This document shows positions 1-8,528 of a stretch of 64,000 nt of DNA, one piece after another. Source of the stretch: Clostridiales bacterium (GTDB lineage Bacteria > Bacillota > Clostridia > Peptostreptococcales > Anaerovoracaceae); NCBI GenBank assembly GCA_009911365.1, contig QXXF01000013.1, positions 62,001 through 126,000 on the forward strand, given 5' to 3'. The notes below the pieces were generated by a model. It did no database searches, was not told where the DNA came from, and worked only from the letters and a program-made list of their open reading frames with translations. Every line of letters starts with the position of its first letter. The stretch's first letter is position 1. The position numbers and the translations under genes were made by a program.

Positions 1-1
1 G

Positions 2-457
2 AACGCGGTAGCGGCTCATGCGAAATACGGAGGACCGTTGATCATCATTGACTTTGGCACGGCCACTACCTTTTGCGCCATATCGGAAAAAGCGGAATAC
101 CTGGGCGGCACTATTGGCCCTGGCCTGAAAATTTCCTCAGAAGCCCTGTTTGAAAAGACGGCGAAACTGCCGAAAGTGGAGTTAGAGGAACCAGGGACCG
201 TGATCTGCCGAAACACCATCCACAGCATGCAGTCAGGCCTGGTATATGGTCATATGGGGATGGTGGATTATATCGTAAAGAAAATGAAGAAAGAGCTCCA
301 GGCGTACAGCGAGTCGGCCCAGCCGGTGAAAGTCATCGCCACTGGCGGCCTAGCGACCCTCATCGATGGCGGCGTAGACTGCATCGACCATGTGGACAAA
401 TTACTGACACTGGAAGGCCTGGAAATCATCCATAGAAAGAATAAAAAGCAGAAATGA
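2..457 (+). CDS. coaX: Type III pantothenate kinase, C-terminal part (cut by window edge)
   Basis: The frame is open from the left edge and encodes about the last 151 residues of a protein whose family is usually near 255 residues, so roughly 100 N-terminal residues lie outside. CoaX phosphorylates pantothenate in the first step of coenzyme A synthesis in the cytoplasm and belongs to the ASKHA fold. Visible family marks are the DFGTATTF segment near the start of the visible part, a [12 protein letters not shown]-type stretch, and the ATGGLATLI segment close to the C terminus. An in-frame TTG at 38 is internal and not the start. The stop overlaps the dusB start by 4 bases, so the two are co-translated. 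CoaX next to Dus is a common Firmicutes arrangement. Confidence 0.9.
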   Translation, partial: NAVAAHAKYGGPLIIIDFGTATTFCAISEKAEYLGGTIGPGLKISSEALFEKTAKLPKVELEEPGTVICRNTIHSMQSGLVYGHMGMVDYIVKKMKKELQAYSESAQPVKVIATGGLATLIDGGVDCIDHVDKLLTLEGLEIIHRKNKKQK

Positions 458-1422
458 TGAAAATTGGAGATATTCAGCTGGACAACCCATTCCTTTTGGC
501 TCCCTTAGCGGGGATCACAGATGGGCCCACCCGCAGCCTGGCAAAGGAACAGGGTGCGGCTTTTGTGTACACAGAGATGGTCAGTGGAAAAGGTCTTTGG
601 TACAAAGACAAAAACACAGAGCGGCTGCTCAAGGTTTTTCCGGGGGAAACGCCCATGGCCTTTCAGCTATTTGGAAGCGAGCCGGAGATTTTGGCTCATG
701 CGGCGAAGACACTGCGGAACAGGAAAAACGCAGCTATTGACATCAACATGGGATGTCCGGTGCCGAAAGTCGTAAAGAATGGCGAAGGTTCGGCCTTGCT
801 GAAACGGCCAGAACTGATCTACGATTTGGTGAAGGCCACGGCAGAAGCGGCGGAAAAACCAGTGACAGCCAAGATCCGCATTGGCTGGGACGAAGACAGC
901 GTCAACGCGGTGGAAACCGCCAAAGCCATCGAAGCAGCGGGCGGGGCGGCTGTAGCTGTCCACGGGCGGACGAGAGAGCAGTATTACACAGGACATGCGG
1001 ATTGGAACGTGATTCGCAAAGTAAAAGAAAGCGTTTCCATACCAGTGATCGGAAATGGCGATGTGTTTACTGGAGAAGATGCGAATCGAATGATGCAAGA
1101 AACTGGCTGCGACATGGTGATGATCGCTAGAGGATTTTTAGGAAATCCCTGGATTTTCCGAGATGCGATCGCTATTTGGGAAGGCCGGGAAAAGCCTGCG
1201 CGGCCTACATTAAAGGAAAAAGTGGACATGATGCTGGTTCATTTAGACCGGCTTTCCGCAGAAAAAGGCGAATATGCGGCTGTTCGGGAAATGCGCAAAT
1301 ATGTGGGTTGGTATCTAAAAGGCGTTCGCGGCTCTGCGGCTATTCGGCGCAGGGTCAACGAGATCACGGAACTGGAACAACTGCGGCAGACTTTCCGCAA
1401 GCTGCGGGAGAGTGTGTCCTAA
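454..1422 (+). CDS. dusB: tRNA-dihydrouridine synthase (DusB type)
   Basis: 322 residues, normal for the family. Dus enzymes are FMN- and NADPH-dependent and reduce specific uridines in the D-loop of tRNA. The sequence shows the FMN-barrel start [13 protein letters not shown] (about residues 16-28), the catalytic NMGCPVPKV motif with Cys101, KIRIGWDE for FMN and substrate contacts, AVHGRTREQ, and GNGDV near residue 200. The C-terminal helical part ends in a KLRES tail. The start is in an ATGATGA overlap with the coaX stop; either of the two adjacent ATG codons could be used. No terminator is visible directly after it. Confidence 0.93.
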   Translation: MMKIGDIQLDNPFLLAPLAGITDGPTRSLAKEQGAAFVYTEMVSGKGLWYKDKNTERLLKVFPGETPMAFQLFGSEPEILAHAAKTLRNRKNAAIDINMGCPVPKVVKNGEGSALLKRPELIYDLVKATAEAAEKPVTAKIRIGWDEDSVNAVETAKAIEAAGGAAVAVHGRTREQYYTGHADWNVIRKVKESVSIPVIGNGDVFTGEDANRMMQETGCDMVMIARGFLGNPWIFRDAIAIWEGREKPARPTLKEKVDMMLVHLDRLSAEKGEYAAVREMRKYVGWYLKGVRGSAAIRRRVNEITELEQLRQTFRKLRESVS

Positions 1423-1499
1423 GGTCCTAAAATGGGGACAGGCCTTGCTTTTGGTCTAATGGCAGCAACACAAGCATACAGAAAGAAAAAGGAACATAA

Positions 1500-2411
1500 A
1501 TGCGAAGTTTTAAAGGAGAAATCTACTTAATGCTGGCAGCTCTGATCTGGGGCTCGGCTTTTATCTTTCAGAAAATGGGAATGGACTACATCGGTCCATT
1601 CCTCTTTGGTTTTTTCCGGTTCACCCTGGGAGCCCTGGCACTGCTTCCGGTTATCTGGATTTCTGGCAAGGTCAATGACAGGAAACAGAAAAAAGAAGAG
1701 ACCACATCGTTTCGGGACAAGACCCTTCTTGCGGGTGCGCTGCTTTGTGGCCTGGCTAACTTTATCGCAGGCTCCCTGCAGCAGGTGGGAATCGTGTACA
1801 CCACAGCGGGAAAGGCTGGTTTCATTACATCCATGGATATCGTTATTGTGCCGATCCTCCTAATTTTCCTAAAGAAAAAGGTTGCGCCAGCCACTTGGCT
1901 GGGGGTCGCTATCGCCTGTTTTGGCCTGTACCTTCTTTGCATCACAGAGGGATTTACCATACAACTAGGCGATGGTCTGGTCATGGGATGCGCTGTGGCT
2001 TATTCATTCCAGATCTTATTGATCGATCACTACTCTGAACGAGTGGATCCCGTGAAGTTATCCTGTTTGCAGTTCCTATGGGCCGGGATCTTGTCCGGAG
2101 CAGTGGCGCTTTTCGCAGAAACTATAGACCCGCAGGCCATCATAGACTGTGCGGTGCCAATCATCTATGTGGCGATTTTGGAAGTCAGCGTGGCCTTCAC
2201 CCTGCAAGTGGTGGGACAAAAATATACGCCGCCAGCCATCGCCGCTATCATCATGAGCCTGGAAGCGCTGTTTTCCGCAGTGTGCGGCGCATTGTTTCTA
2301 GGGGAAACCCTGTCAACAAAAGAAACATTGGGTTGCGGCTTGATGCTGCTGGCCTTTATCGTGGCGCAGATTCCGGAAATGAAGCGTGGGAAGACGGAGT
2401 TAGAGGACTGA
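1500..2411 (+). CDS. EamA-type (DMT superfamily) permease
   Basis: 303 residues of strongly hydrophobic character, compatible with ten membrane helices made of two EamA repeats. The first repeat begins with the typical MLAALIWGSAFIFQKMG pattern and the second contains LEVSVAFTLQVVGQKYTPPA and IMSLEALFSAV, the usual helix 8-9 signature of the family. Members export metabolites or amino acids; the substrate cannot be read from the sequence. The AAGGAACATAA ribosome site fits the ATG at 1500. A 77-base gap separates it from dusB with no clear promoter, so it may be read through from upstream. The C terminus is short and charged. Confidence 0.88.
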   Translation: MRSFKGEIYLMLAALIWGSAFIFQKMGMDYIGPFLFGFFRFTLGALALLPVIWISGKVNDRKQKKEETTSFRDKTLLAGALLCGLANFIAGSLQQVGIVYTTAGKAGFITSMDIVIVPILLIFLKKKVAPATWLGVAIACFGLYLLCITEGFTIQLGDGLVMGCAVAYSFQILLIDHYSERVDPVKLSCLQFLWAGILSGAVALFAETIDPQAIIDCAVPIIYVAILEVSVAFTLQVVGQKYTPPAIAAIIMSLEALFSAVCGALFLGETLSTKETLGCGLMLLAFIVAQIPEMKRGKTELED

Positions 2412-2827
2412 TGGGCATTTGAGAGAGAGGCATGTTTAATAACGCAATGGATGATCAATAGCACCTGCATGAAGTCTCCCGTTACCATTTGGTTATGGCA
2501 CAGTGGGCGGACATAACAGGTTTCTAAATATGGATAGTGTGTACAATCGGGCATTTTATGGTCAATTGTACACACTTGGCTGTTTGAGAATCAGGTTTAG
2601 GAAGCAAGTGGCCCAGCTAGCGTAGTAAATAAATTCATTGAGCAATAGAGGGAAAAGAAAACTCAGATATCCAGCTGAAACGCAAAGGGAATACCTGTCG
2701 AACCTCAAATGAGTAGTTTAACCAGTTTGGGGAAATTTATGTTCTCATCTCTTTTAAGAAGGTGAACTTCCCTTGTACGCCCTCTTTCACACCCTGTCCG
2801 ATCTTTCCACTCTATATGTCTGCTGCC
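2412..2827. other. Intergenic region between convergent genes
   Basis: This 416-base stretch separates the EamA permease from the AraC-type gene, which points toward it. I see no convincing gene: short frames lack ribosome sites and family motifs. It contains a perfect 12-base inverted repeat at 2536-2576 (listed separately). No classical hairpin plus T-run terminator is evident for either flanking gene. Confidence 0.5.
2536..2576. repeat. Perfect 12-base inverted repeat
   Basis: Arms AGTGTGTACAAT (2536-2547) and ATTGTACACACT (2565-2576) are exact reverse complements around a 17-base spacer. There is no T-run after the right arm, so it is not a standard terminator. It may be an operator, a remnant of a mobile-element end, or a chance palindrome. 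No gene starts close by. Confidence 0.6.
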
Positions 2828-3673
2828 TTATTTTTTCGTGACCGGTATCCAAACCTCAAATTGTGCATTCTGCGGATCAGGATTCAGATATACTTCGATA
2901 TCAGGTGCGTTTGCGTATTCATATCCAGAGGTGGGCAGCCATTCTGTCACGATCCGCTGTTCCAGCTGCTGGATGGCCTGGTTTGTGCCAGAGCCAGGAA
3001 AAACCGCCCAGGTAGAAGCGGGCACAATATATTCCTCGTATTCGCCTGCGGCCTTTGTGCTGGAAACCGCAATGAAGTACTTCCAATTCTCATCGTCACC
3101 GCATGCGCTCACGCCCAGAAGCCCCATGGGCTGCGCGTCCATCATGCCCGCTAGTTTTTCGATGGTCCCGTTGGCTGCGGCCTCCTGCCACATGCCGGGG
3201 ACCACAGAGAAGTTTTTCTCGATTTCCTGGTGCAGCGGCGCAGAAACTCCGACAATGCGGAAAGCTTCTTTTGTTTCAATGCGATAATTCATTTCTTCGG
3301 TTCCTTTCACAGTAATCTTAAATGTTAGCGATGGATAGGACTTGACGGACGCACCGTCTTTCTTTACCGTGGATGGCGCGATTCCGTGAACGGATTGAAA
3401 CGCCCGGTTAAAGGCGGTGGGTGAGCGGTATCCGTATTTTTCCGCCACCTCAATGATTTTCATATCCCCGTCCTGTAGATCCACCGCAGCTAGAGACATT
3501 TTCCGCCTGCGGATGTACTGGGACAAAGGAATCCCTGCCATATAAGTAAACATCCGTTGAAAATGAAAGCCAGAACAGCAGGCTATGAGCCCCAGCTGAT
3601 GATAGTCGATTTCATCAGTCAAATGCTCCTCAATATAATGCACGGCGTCATTTAATCGTGTGATCCATTCCAT
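2828..3673 (-). CDS. AraC-family regulator with C-terminal GyrI-like effector domain
   Basis: 281 residues. Residues about 1-110 carry two AraC-type helix-turn-helix units: EIDYHQLGLIACCSGFHFQRMF, and the family signature around IIEVAEKYGYRSPTAFNRAF followed by HGIAPS. From about residue 130 the protein continues as a GyrI/Rob-type small-molecule-binding domain, with VVPGMWQEA, MGLLGVSACG and the usual end VEVYLNPDPQNAQFEVWIPV. Such proteins sense small or lipophilic compounds and often control export or stress genes. I chose the ATG at 3673 because AAGGAGGT lies 9 bases upstream; a longer in-frame reading would translate that ribosome site. It is divergent from the DUF362 gene. Confidence 0.9.
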   Translation of the reverse strand: MEWITRLNDAVHYIEEHLTDEIDYHQLGLIACCSGFHFQRMFTYMAGIPLSQYIRRRKMSLAAVDLQDGDMKIIEVAEKYGYRSPTAFNRAFQSVHGIAPSTVKKDGASVKSYPSLTFKITVKGTEEMNYRIETKEAFRIVGVSAPLHQEIEKNFSVVPGMWQEAAANGTIEKLAGMMDAQPMGLLGVSACGDDENWKYFIAVSSTKAAGEYEEYIVPASTWAVFPGSGTNQAIQQLEQRIVTEWLPTSGYEYANAPDIEVYLNPDPQNAQFEVWIPVTKK

Positions 3674-3698
3674 AATCAAAACACCTCCTTGCATAATC

Positions 3699-3727
3699 AG
3701 TATAACCGCCTTGGCGGCTTTTGTCCT
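3699..3727 (-). promoter_or_regulatory. Sigma-A promoter of the AraC-type gene with a palindrome in the spacer
   Basis: On the minus strand AGGACA, a 17-base spacer and TATACT form a good promoter about 26 bases before the start codon. The spacer contains the palindrome CCGCC-TT-GGCGG (3706-3717), which would place a bound regulator between -35 and -10. Confidence 0.6.
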
Positions 3728-3767
3728 CTTATTTTTTGGCATAAAAAAGAGAGATTGAGAAAATCCG

Positions 3768-3776
3768 TGGTATAAT
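3768..3776 (+). promoter_or_regulatory. Extended -10 promoter for the DUF362 gene
   Basis: TGGTATAAT is a perfect extended -10 box about 54 bases upstream of the ATG. No good -35 is at 16-18 bases (TTGAGA lies only 10 bases away), which is tolerated for extended -10 promoters. Confidence 0.5.
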
Positions 3777-3829
3777 GAATGCGAATGGAGCAGGCAATTC
3801 GTAATTGAGAGAGATGAGGGGAGGCTTTT

Positions 3830-5005
3830 ATGGGAAAGAGTAAAGTCGTGATAATAGAATGCAGGAAGTACAAGCAGGATCTGGTGGATCAGGCGGTATC
3901 CGAGGCTGTGGAGCTTTTGGGCGGCTGGGAGCGATTTGTCGCAAAGGAGGAACGCATTGTTTTGAAGCCGAATCTTTTGGCTCGCTGTTCTCCGGAAAAG
4001 GCCTGCACTACGCATCCTCAGGTATTTGCCGCCGTGGGCCGCTCTCTGCGGCATCATGGATATGAAAACCTGCTTTATGGGGATTCGCCGGGCAATCACT
4101 TGATCGGCGTGGAGCAGACTGCGGAAGGATGCGGGATCCTGCGGGAAGCGCGGCAGCTAGGTATTGAAGCTGCTAATTTTTCAGAGGGGCAGCAGGTGGA
4201 TTATCCGCAGGGACACGCAGCGGACCACTTTGTGCTGTGCAAAGGTGCCTTAGAGGCGGATGCTATCATAAATTTGTGCAAGATGAAGACACACCAGCTG
4301 GAGCGGATCACTGGTGCTATGAAAAACACTTTTGGCTGCGTTTACGGCTTTAATAAAGGTGCGTCTCACGCTAGATTCCCCAATGCGGACGTGTTTGGAA
4401 AGATGATCGGGGATCTGAATCTGCTGGTCCGGCCAAGGCTGCATATCATGGATGGGGTCATGGCCATGGAAGGAAACGGCCCGCAGTCTGGAGATCCAAC
4501 GCCAATGTATCTGTTGCTGGCTTCTGCTGACCCCGTGGCTTTGGACAGCGTTTTTTGCAGGCTGGTGGACTTGAAGCCGGAGCTGGTGCCCACCAATGTT
4601 TACGGCCAGAAATACGGGATCGGTACATACGAGGAAGACCAGATCGAAGTTTTGACCCTGGAAGGGCCGATTTCTATGGAAGTAGCTGTTTCACGCTGGG
4701 GCAATGCGGACTTCAATGTGGAGCGGGGCGAGGAATTTCAGGGACAGCTCAAGGTCATCGGCTTTCTCCAACCTTTGCTGGATCGTAAGCCTTTTGTGAA
4801 GAAAGATCAATGTGTAGGCTGCGGGATCTGCGTGCAGGCGTGCCCTTTGGAGGAAAAGGCGATTTACCTGAAAAAGGGGAAACCGGTCTATCGTTATCGC
4901 AAGTGCATCAAATGCTACTGCTGCCAAGAAATGTGCCCGCAAAAGGCTATTGACGTGAAAACCACCTGGATTGCTAAAATCGCAGATCGAAACTGGAAGA
5001 TCTGA
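3830..5005 (+). CDS. DUF362 protein with C-terminal 2[4Fe-4S] ferredoxin domain
   Basis: 391 residues. The N-terminal 300 residues match the DUF362 pattern: VLKPNLL near residue 45, THPQVFAAVG, YGDSPG, INLCKMKTHQLERITGAMKNTFG, and MDGVMAMEGNGP followed by ASADPVALDSV. The last 80 residues carry two ferredoxin clusters, CVGCGICVQACP starting at Cys328 and CIKCYCCQEMCP starting at Cys359. This suggests an iron-sulfur redox or cofactor-handling role in the cytoplasm; the substrate of the family is not known. GAGGGGAGG precedes the ATG. It is followed after 72 bases by a cysteine desulfurase-like gene, which may supply sulfur for clusters, though that link is inference. Confidence 0.88.
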   Translation: MGKSKVVIIECRKYKQDLVDQAVSEAVELLGGWERFVAKEERIVLKPNLLARCSPEKACTTHPQVFAAVGRSLRHHGYENLLYGDSPGNHLIGVEQTAEGCGILREARQLGIEAANFSEGQQVDYPQGHAADHFVLCKGALEADAIINLCKMKTHQLERITGAMKNTFGCVYGFNKGASHARFPNADVFGKMIGDLNLLVRPRLHIMDGVMAMEGNGPQSGDPTPMYLLLASADPVALDSVFCRLVDLKPELVPTNVYGQKYGIGTYEEDQIEVLTLEGPISMEVAVSRWGNADFNVERGEEFQGQLKVIGFLQPLLDRKPFVKKDQCVGCGICVQACPLEEKAIYLKKGKPVYRYRKCIKCYCCQEMCPQKAIDVKTTWIAKIADRNWKI

Positions 5006-5077
5006 TCCGTCTGCGCATGGCCTTAGAGGAACCATCCGGCTTTTCCCCGCATATGGTGTACTTTAGGAGGAAAAGCC

Positions 5078-6214
5078 ATGATTTATTTAGATAATGGAGC
5101 CACGTCTTTTCCAAAGCCAAAGGGAATGATTGAAGCCATGGACGCATGTATGCTGTCTTATTGCGGAAATCCGGGGCGTTCCGGCCACGATTTGTCCCGG
5201 AGGACAGGAGAGGAAGTGTATCAAGCCAGAAAAACGCTGGCAGATTTTTTCAATATCAAAAAGCCCGAGCGAGTGATCTTTACAAGCAATACATCAGAAG
5301 CTCTGAACCTTGCCATCAAGGGGACGCTCAGCCAGGGCGATCATGTGATCACTACCGCGATGGAGCACAATTCCGTTCTGCGTCCTATCCGTGCTCTGGC
5401 AGAAGAGGGGGTTGTGCGCACTATCGTGCCTTGCAGGCCAGATGGCAGTCTGGAAGTCAGCCGTGTGGAAAAAGCCATTCGTCCAAATACGAAGCTGATC
5501 GTCTGCACCCAAGCGTCTAATGTCACGGGAACTATTATGCCTGTGAAAACATTGTCGGCTTTGTGCCGCCGCAGAGGCATTTTATTTTTGGTAGACGGTG
5601 CGCAGGGAGCGGGTCATTTGCAGATGGACGTGAATGGCATCGATATGCTGGCAGTGCCTGGGCACAAGGGACTGCTGGGACCTTTGGGAACAGGCATGCT
5701 CTACGTGCGGGAGGGAGTCAGCTTAAAGCCGTTGATGCAAGGCGGGACAGGGACCGCATCAAAAGATTTGATTCAGCCAAAAGAAATGCCAGAAGGCTAT
5801 GAGGCAGGGACCATCAATGCTCCGGGGATCATTGGCCTGGGCTATTCTGCTGCTTTTGTGAAAAAAATAGGCGTTGAGTTTATCCGCGACCATCAGAGGG
5901 AATTGACAACCGTTCTGGACGAGGGGCTTCGCAACATGAAAAACGTTATAGTGTATGGCCCTTCTGACTGCAAAAAAAAGGTGGGCATTGTCACATTTAA
6001 TATAAAAGGATATGATTGTGAAGAAACCGCGGCGATCTTGAATGATGAATATGGGATCGCAGTGCGGGGTGGCTATCACTGTGCGGGATTGGCGCACAAA
6101 ACCATCGGCACCTGGGACACTGGCGCGGTCCGCATGAGCATGGGCATGTATAACAACCAGAGGCAAATGAAAATCGCCATAGACGCGGTCCACGCTATTT
6201 CAAAGAAACGCTGA
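5078..6214 (+). CDS. Class V aminotransferase, cysteine desulfurase family
   Basis: 378 residues, PLP-dependent fold type I. The start IYLDNGATSFPKP is typical of the family; TSNTSEALNLAIKG, ITTAMEHNSVLRP, QASNVTGTIMPV and LVDGAQGAGH follow. Lys197 in VPGHKGLLGPLGTG is the expected PLP lysine and Cys335 in RGGYHCAGLAH sits where the persulfide cysteine of SufS-like enzymes lies. The short active-site loop resembles SufS/CsdA-like enzymes more than IscS. It may feed sulfur to cluster assembly or selenium metabolism; no scaffold gene is adjacent. TTTAGGAGG gives a strong ribosome site. It converges with rnhA, leaving 16 bases between stops. Confidence 0.88.
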   Translation: MIYLDNGATSFPKPKGMIEAMDACMLSYCGNPGRSGHDLSRRTGEEVYQARKTLADFFNIKKPERVIFTSNTSEALNLAIKGTLSQGDHVITTAMEHNSVLRPIRALAEEGVVRTIVPCRPDGSLEVSRVEKAIRPNTKLIVCTQASNVTGTIMPVKTLSALCRRRGILFLVDGAQGAGHLQMDVNGIDMLAVPGHKGLLGPLGTGMLYVREGVSLKPLMQGGTGTASKDLIQPKEMPEGYEAGTINAPGIIGLGYSAAFVKKIGVEFIRDHQRELTTVLDEGLRNMKNVIVYGPSDCKKKVGIVTFNIKGYDCEETAAILNDEYGIAVRGGYHCAGLAHKTIGTWDTGAVRMSMGMYNNQRQMKIAIDAVHAISKKR

Positions 6215-6230
6215 AAAGCAGGGGCGAGGG

Positions 6231-6785
6231 CTATTCCCGGACTTGATCGATACCCAGATTTGCCAACTTATCGGCTCGATTGTTTTTTTCAGTCACATAT
6301 TGAAAATCTGAGAAAGTATAATCGCTGCCGTTCCACTCCTGAAACTTTTGGTACAATTTATCGGCATTCGTGGAGGGACTGTCCAGATTCACATGGCCTT
6401 TGACTCGGTAAAACGCAATGGTATGACGGTCCAAGTACGGCAGGAGAGCTTCCCACAAATCCCGGTTTTCCACTGGTTTTTTCGCAGAATTTTTCCAGCC
6501 GTTTTTCAGCCAGCCCTTGTACCATTTTTTGCGGAAACAATCCATGAGATAAGAGCTGTCCGAGTAAACCTCGATGATCTGGTTTTCCTTTTTGATGGCA
6601 CGGAAGGCCTCTAACAGAGCGGTCATTTCCATGCGGTTGTTGGTGGTGTTTTTTTCGCCGCCATATAGTTCCTTGCTGTGGCCCGCAAATTCCAGTACAG
6701 CACCCCAGCCACCGAAGTTTTTCTGGCTTTGGTTCCCAGAGCAGCCGCCATCCGTATAAATTCTTAAAACCCGATCTTGTTTCAT
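6231..6785 (-). CDS. rnhA: Ribonuclease HI
   Basis: 184 residues with the RNase H fold. The four acidic catalytic residues are visible in order: Asp in RIYTDGGCSGN, Glu in NRMEMTALLEA, Asp in EVYSDSSYLMD and Asp in ENNRADKLAN. It cleaves the RNA strand of RNA-DNA hybrids. The C-terminal region has a longer insert (NLDSPSTNADKLYQKFQEW) than the E. coli enzyme. The ATG at 6785 is preferred because AAGG lies 8 bases upstream; an ATG at 6791 and a TTG at 6812 are possible but have worse spacing. Confidence 0.9.
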   Translation of the reverse strand: MKQDRVLRIYTDGGCSGNQSQKNFGGWGAVLEFAGHSKELYGGEKNTTNNRMEMTALLEAFRAIKKENQIIEVYSDSSYLMDCFRKKWYKGWLKNGWKNSAKKPVENRDLWEALLPYLDRHTIAFYRVKGHVNLDSPSTNADKLYQKFQEWNGSDYTFSDFQYVTEKNNRADKLANLGIDQVRE

Positions 6786-6830
6786 ACTCATACCTTGTAT
6801 TCTCGCTTTCAATTAATTACAGCTGCGTTT

Positions 6831-6859
6831 ATAATACCATGAAACCGATTGCTCCGCAA
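6831..6859 (-). promoter_or_regulatory. Sigma-A promoter of rnhA
   Basis: Minus strand TTGCGG, 17 bases, TATTAT, with TG one base before the -10 (extended form). It lies about 46 bases upstream of the chosen rnhA start. Confidence 0.6.
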
Positions 6860-6890
6860 TTCTTTCATTTCTGCTTTTTAAAATTTACGT

Positions 6891-6919
6891 TTGTAAATGA
6901 AAGCAATCTATTATACAAT
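6891..6919 (+). promoter_or_regulatory. Sigma-A promoter of the carboxypeptidase gene
   Basis: TTGTAA, 17 bases, TACAAT, about 42 bases before the ATG at 6961. A small inverted repeat ATTTAC-GTTT-GTAAAT (6883-6898) covers the -35 box. Confidence 0.6.
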
Positions 6920-6960
6920 ATCTATATTATAGTTTTTAACGATAACCTAGAGGAAACGGC

Positions 6961-8397
6961 ATGATTAGGGATGACAACAATAAAAGACCCATAGGAGGTG
7001 ACAAAACGCAGCGAACCGCAAGCAGTACCGCTCGCGGACCTTATCCAAACAGTCAGTCAAGACGGCCCCCTGCAGGGAACAGCAGGGCCCAGCGGCTAGC
7101 GGAGCTGGAAAACATGGGAGCGACAGGAAGTGCCTACCCAGGCGGCACGACTGAAAGACGATCACCCAGCGGAAGGCAGCGGCCTGCGACAGCCAGCGGC
7201 AGCGCAGCCAGGAGGACACCTCAAAACAGCACTGCCAAGAGACCCTCATCAGCTGGTGTGCCCGGCAGCGCAGGATACGGCAGCGGCTTGGCACAAAGAG
7301 GTCTGCCGCCTGGATACGATAGATCCCCAGAGCAGGGCAACAGGATTTTTGGCCAAAGCGGATCATTTTCCTCCGATAGGTCCTCAGCACAGAAAAGCAG
7401 ACCTTCGGCGCAAAGCAGCAGACCCTCCGCGCACAATCGGTCCGCCGGGCAACGGAGAATCCCGGCGCAGGATAGACCTTCGCCAGGAAGACCGATTCTC
7501 CAGGGTAACAACCAGCGGGACTTTGATCGCGAAGCGGCCCGGCGCAGGATCGAAGAACGCAGGCGCAAGTTAGAAGCAAAGAAAAAGTGCCAAATCGAAA
7601 AGCAGCAGAAAAAGCATAAAAATATCAGGGGCAGAAAAAGACGCAGAGCCAAGCGGATCCAAGCACTGACCATGATATTGGCGGTTTTCGTCGTATTTTT
7701 CTTCGTATGGCCCCATCTGACTGATAAAGTAGGGGAAAAGGAAGCCGCGGAGCCAGCATCTGCGACGCAGCGGCAAGAAGCGGGGCAGGAAACGGCAAAA
7801 CAGGAATCCCAGATGGAAACTAATGCCCGCAACACCTCATCAGAATATCTGATCCTAGTCAACAAGACTCATGATCTTAAGGCAGACTATGAACCCCCTG
7901 ACCTAGTGGATGGCAAGCCAGCAGTATCTGGTGGCAGCGCATATCAGCAGATGAGAAAGCCAGCCGCGGCAGCCTTTAAGAAGTTAGCGGCCGCGGCGAA
8001 GGAAGAGGGGCATACCATCAAAATTACTAGCGGCTATAGGCCATATGCGTATCAGAAACAAATTTTTGAGCGCTATGTGAACAAGGATGGAAGATACAGC
8101 GCCGAGCAATATAGCGCAGAGCCGGGACACAGCGAACATCAAACTGGCCTAGTAGCAGACGTTTCTTCCCCATCGGTGAATTACAACCTGGTGCAGGCCT
8201 ATGGTGCGACGCAAGAAGGTGCGTGGCTTGCGAAAAACGCACATAAATACGGCTTTATCATCCGCTTTCCAAAAGGCAAAGAAGATATCACCGGATACAA
8301 ATATGAACCGTGGCATATCCGTTATGTGGGAAAAGCCGCAGCCAAGGAAATCTACAAGCAGAAATTGACGCTAGAGGAATATTTGGAGCAAGTTTAG
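6961..8397 (+). CDS. Membrane-anchored D-alanyl-D-alanine carboxypeptidase, M15B (VanY/YodJ type), with long basic N-terminal tail
   Basis: 478 residues. Residues 1 to about 230 are predicted disordered and rich in Arg, Ser, Gln and Pro, with short repeats of the kind SSRPSAQ around residues 140-170 and a Lys/Arg-rich stretch before the membrane. A single membrane helix (about 233-252, MILAVFVVFFFVWP) makes this tail cytoplasmic and the enzyme extracellular. The C-terminal 180 residues are the M15B peptidase: SGYRPYAYQ, GHSEHQTGLVAD with likely zinc ligands His393 and Asp400, then Glu449 and His452 in EPWHIRYVG. It would trim the terminal D-Ala of peptidoglycan stems. The long cytoplasmic tail is unusual for the family and could contact division or wall factors (inference). 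AGAGGAAACGGC precedes the ATG. Confidence 0.88.
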   Translation: MIRDDNNKRPIGGDKTQRTASSTARGPYPNSQSRRPPAGNSRAQRLAELENMGATGSAYPGGTTERRSPSGRQRPATASGSAARRTPQNSTAKRPSSAGVPGSAGYGSGLAQRGLPPGYDRSPEQGNRIFGQSGSFSSDRSSAQKSRPSAQSSRPSAHNRSAGQRRIPAQDRPSPGRPILQGNNQRDFDREAARRRIEERRRKLEAKKKCQIEKQQKKHKNIRGRKRRRAKRIQALTMILAVFVVFFFVWPHLTDKVGEKEAAEPASATQRQEAGQETAKQESQMETNARNTSSEYLILVNKTHDLKADYEPPDLVDGKPAVSGGSAYQQMRKPAAAAFKKLAAAAKEEGHTIKITSGYRPYAYQKQIFERYVNKDGRYSAEQYSAEPGHSEHQTGLVADVSSPSVNYNLVQAYGATQEGAWLAKNAHKYGFIIRFPKGKEDITGYKYEPWHIRYVGKAAAKEIYKQKLTLEEYLEQV

Positions 8398-8457
8398 AAT
8401 ATTCCTGATAACTGCCCTGATTTAGGCAAAAAAGCCCTGAAAACACAGCAAAAAAGC

Positions 8458-8486
8458 TTTCCATTTCACGGCAAAAGGATTATAAT
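8458..8486 (+). promoter_or_regulatory. Sigma-A promoter of the FliD-like gene
   Basis: TTTCCA, 17 bases, perfect TATAAT, about 43 bases before the ATG at 8529. It implies independent transcription of the orphan gene, outside the main flagellar operon and without a sigma-28 pattern. Confidence 0.6.
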
Positions 8487-8528
8487 ACAGTTGAAGCAGA
8501 CTATTTTATTGAGGAAGGAGGGAGAGTT

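Noticed and set aside
667-1098. Long antisense reading frame opposite dusB
   Set aside because: It mirrors codon structure of dusB, has no ribosome site and no recognisable family.
2762-3154. Plus-strand frames opposite the AraC-type gene
   Set aside because: The minus strand encodes a complete regulator with a strong ribosome site; the plus frames show no family pattern.
6987-6997. AGGAGGTGA ribosome-like sequence inside the carboxypeptidase gene
   Set aside because: No start codon follows at usable distance; it encodes part of the N-terminal tail.
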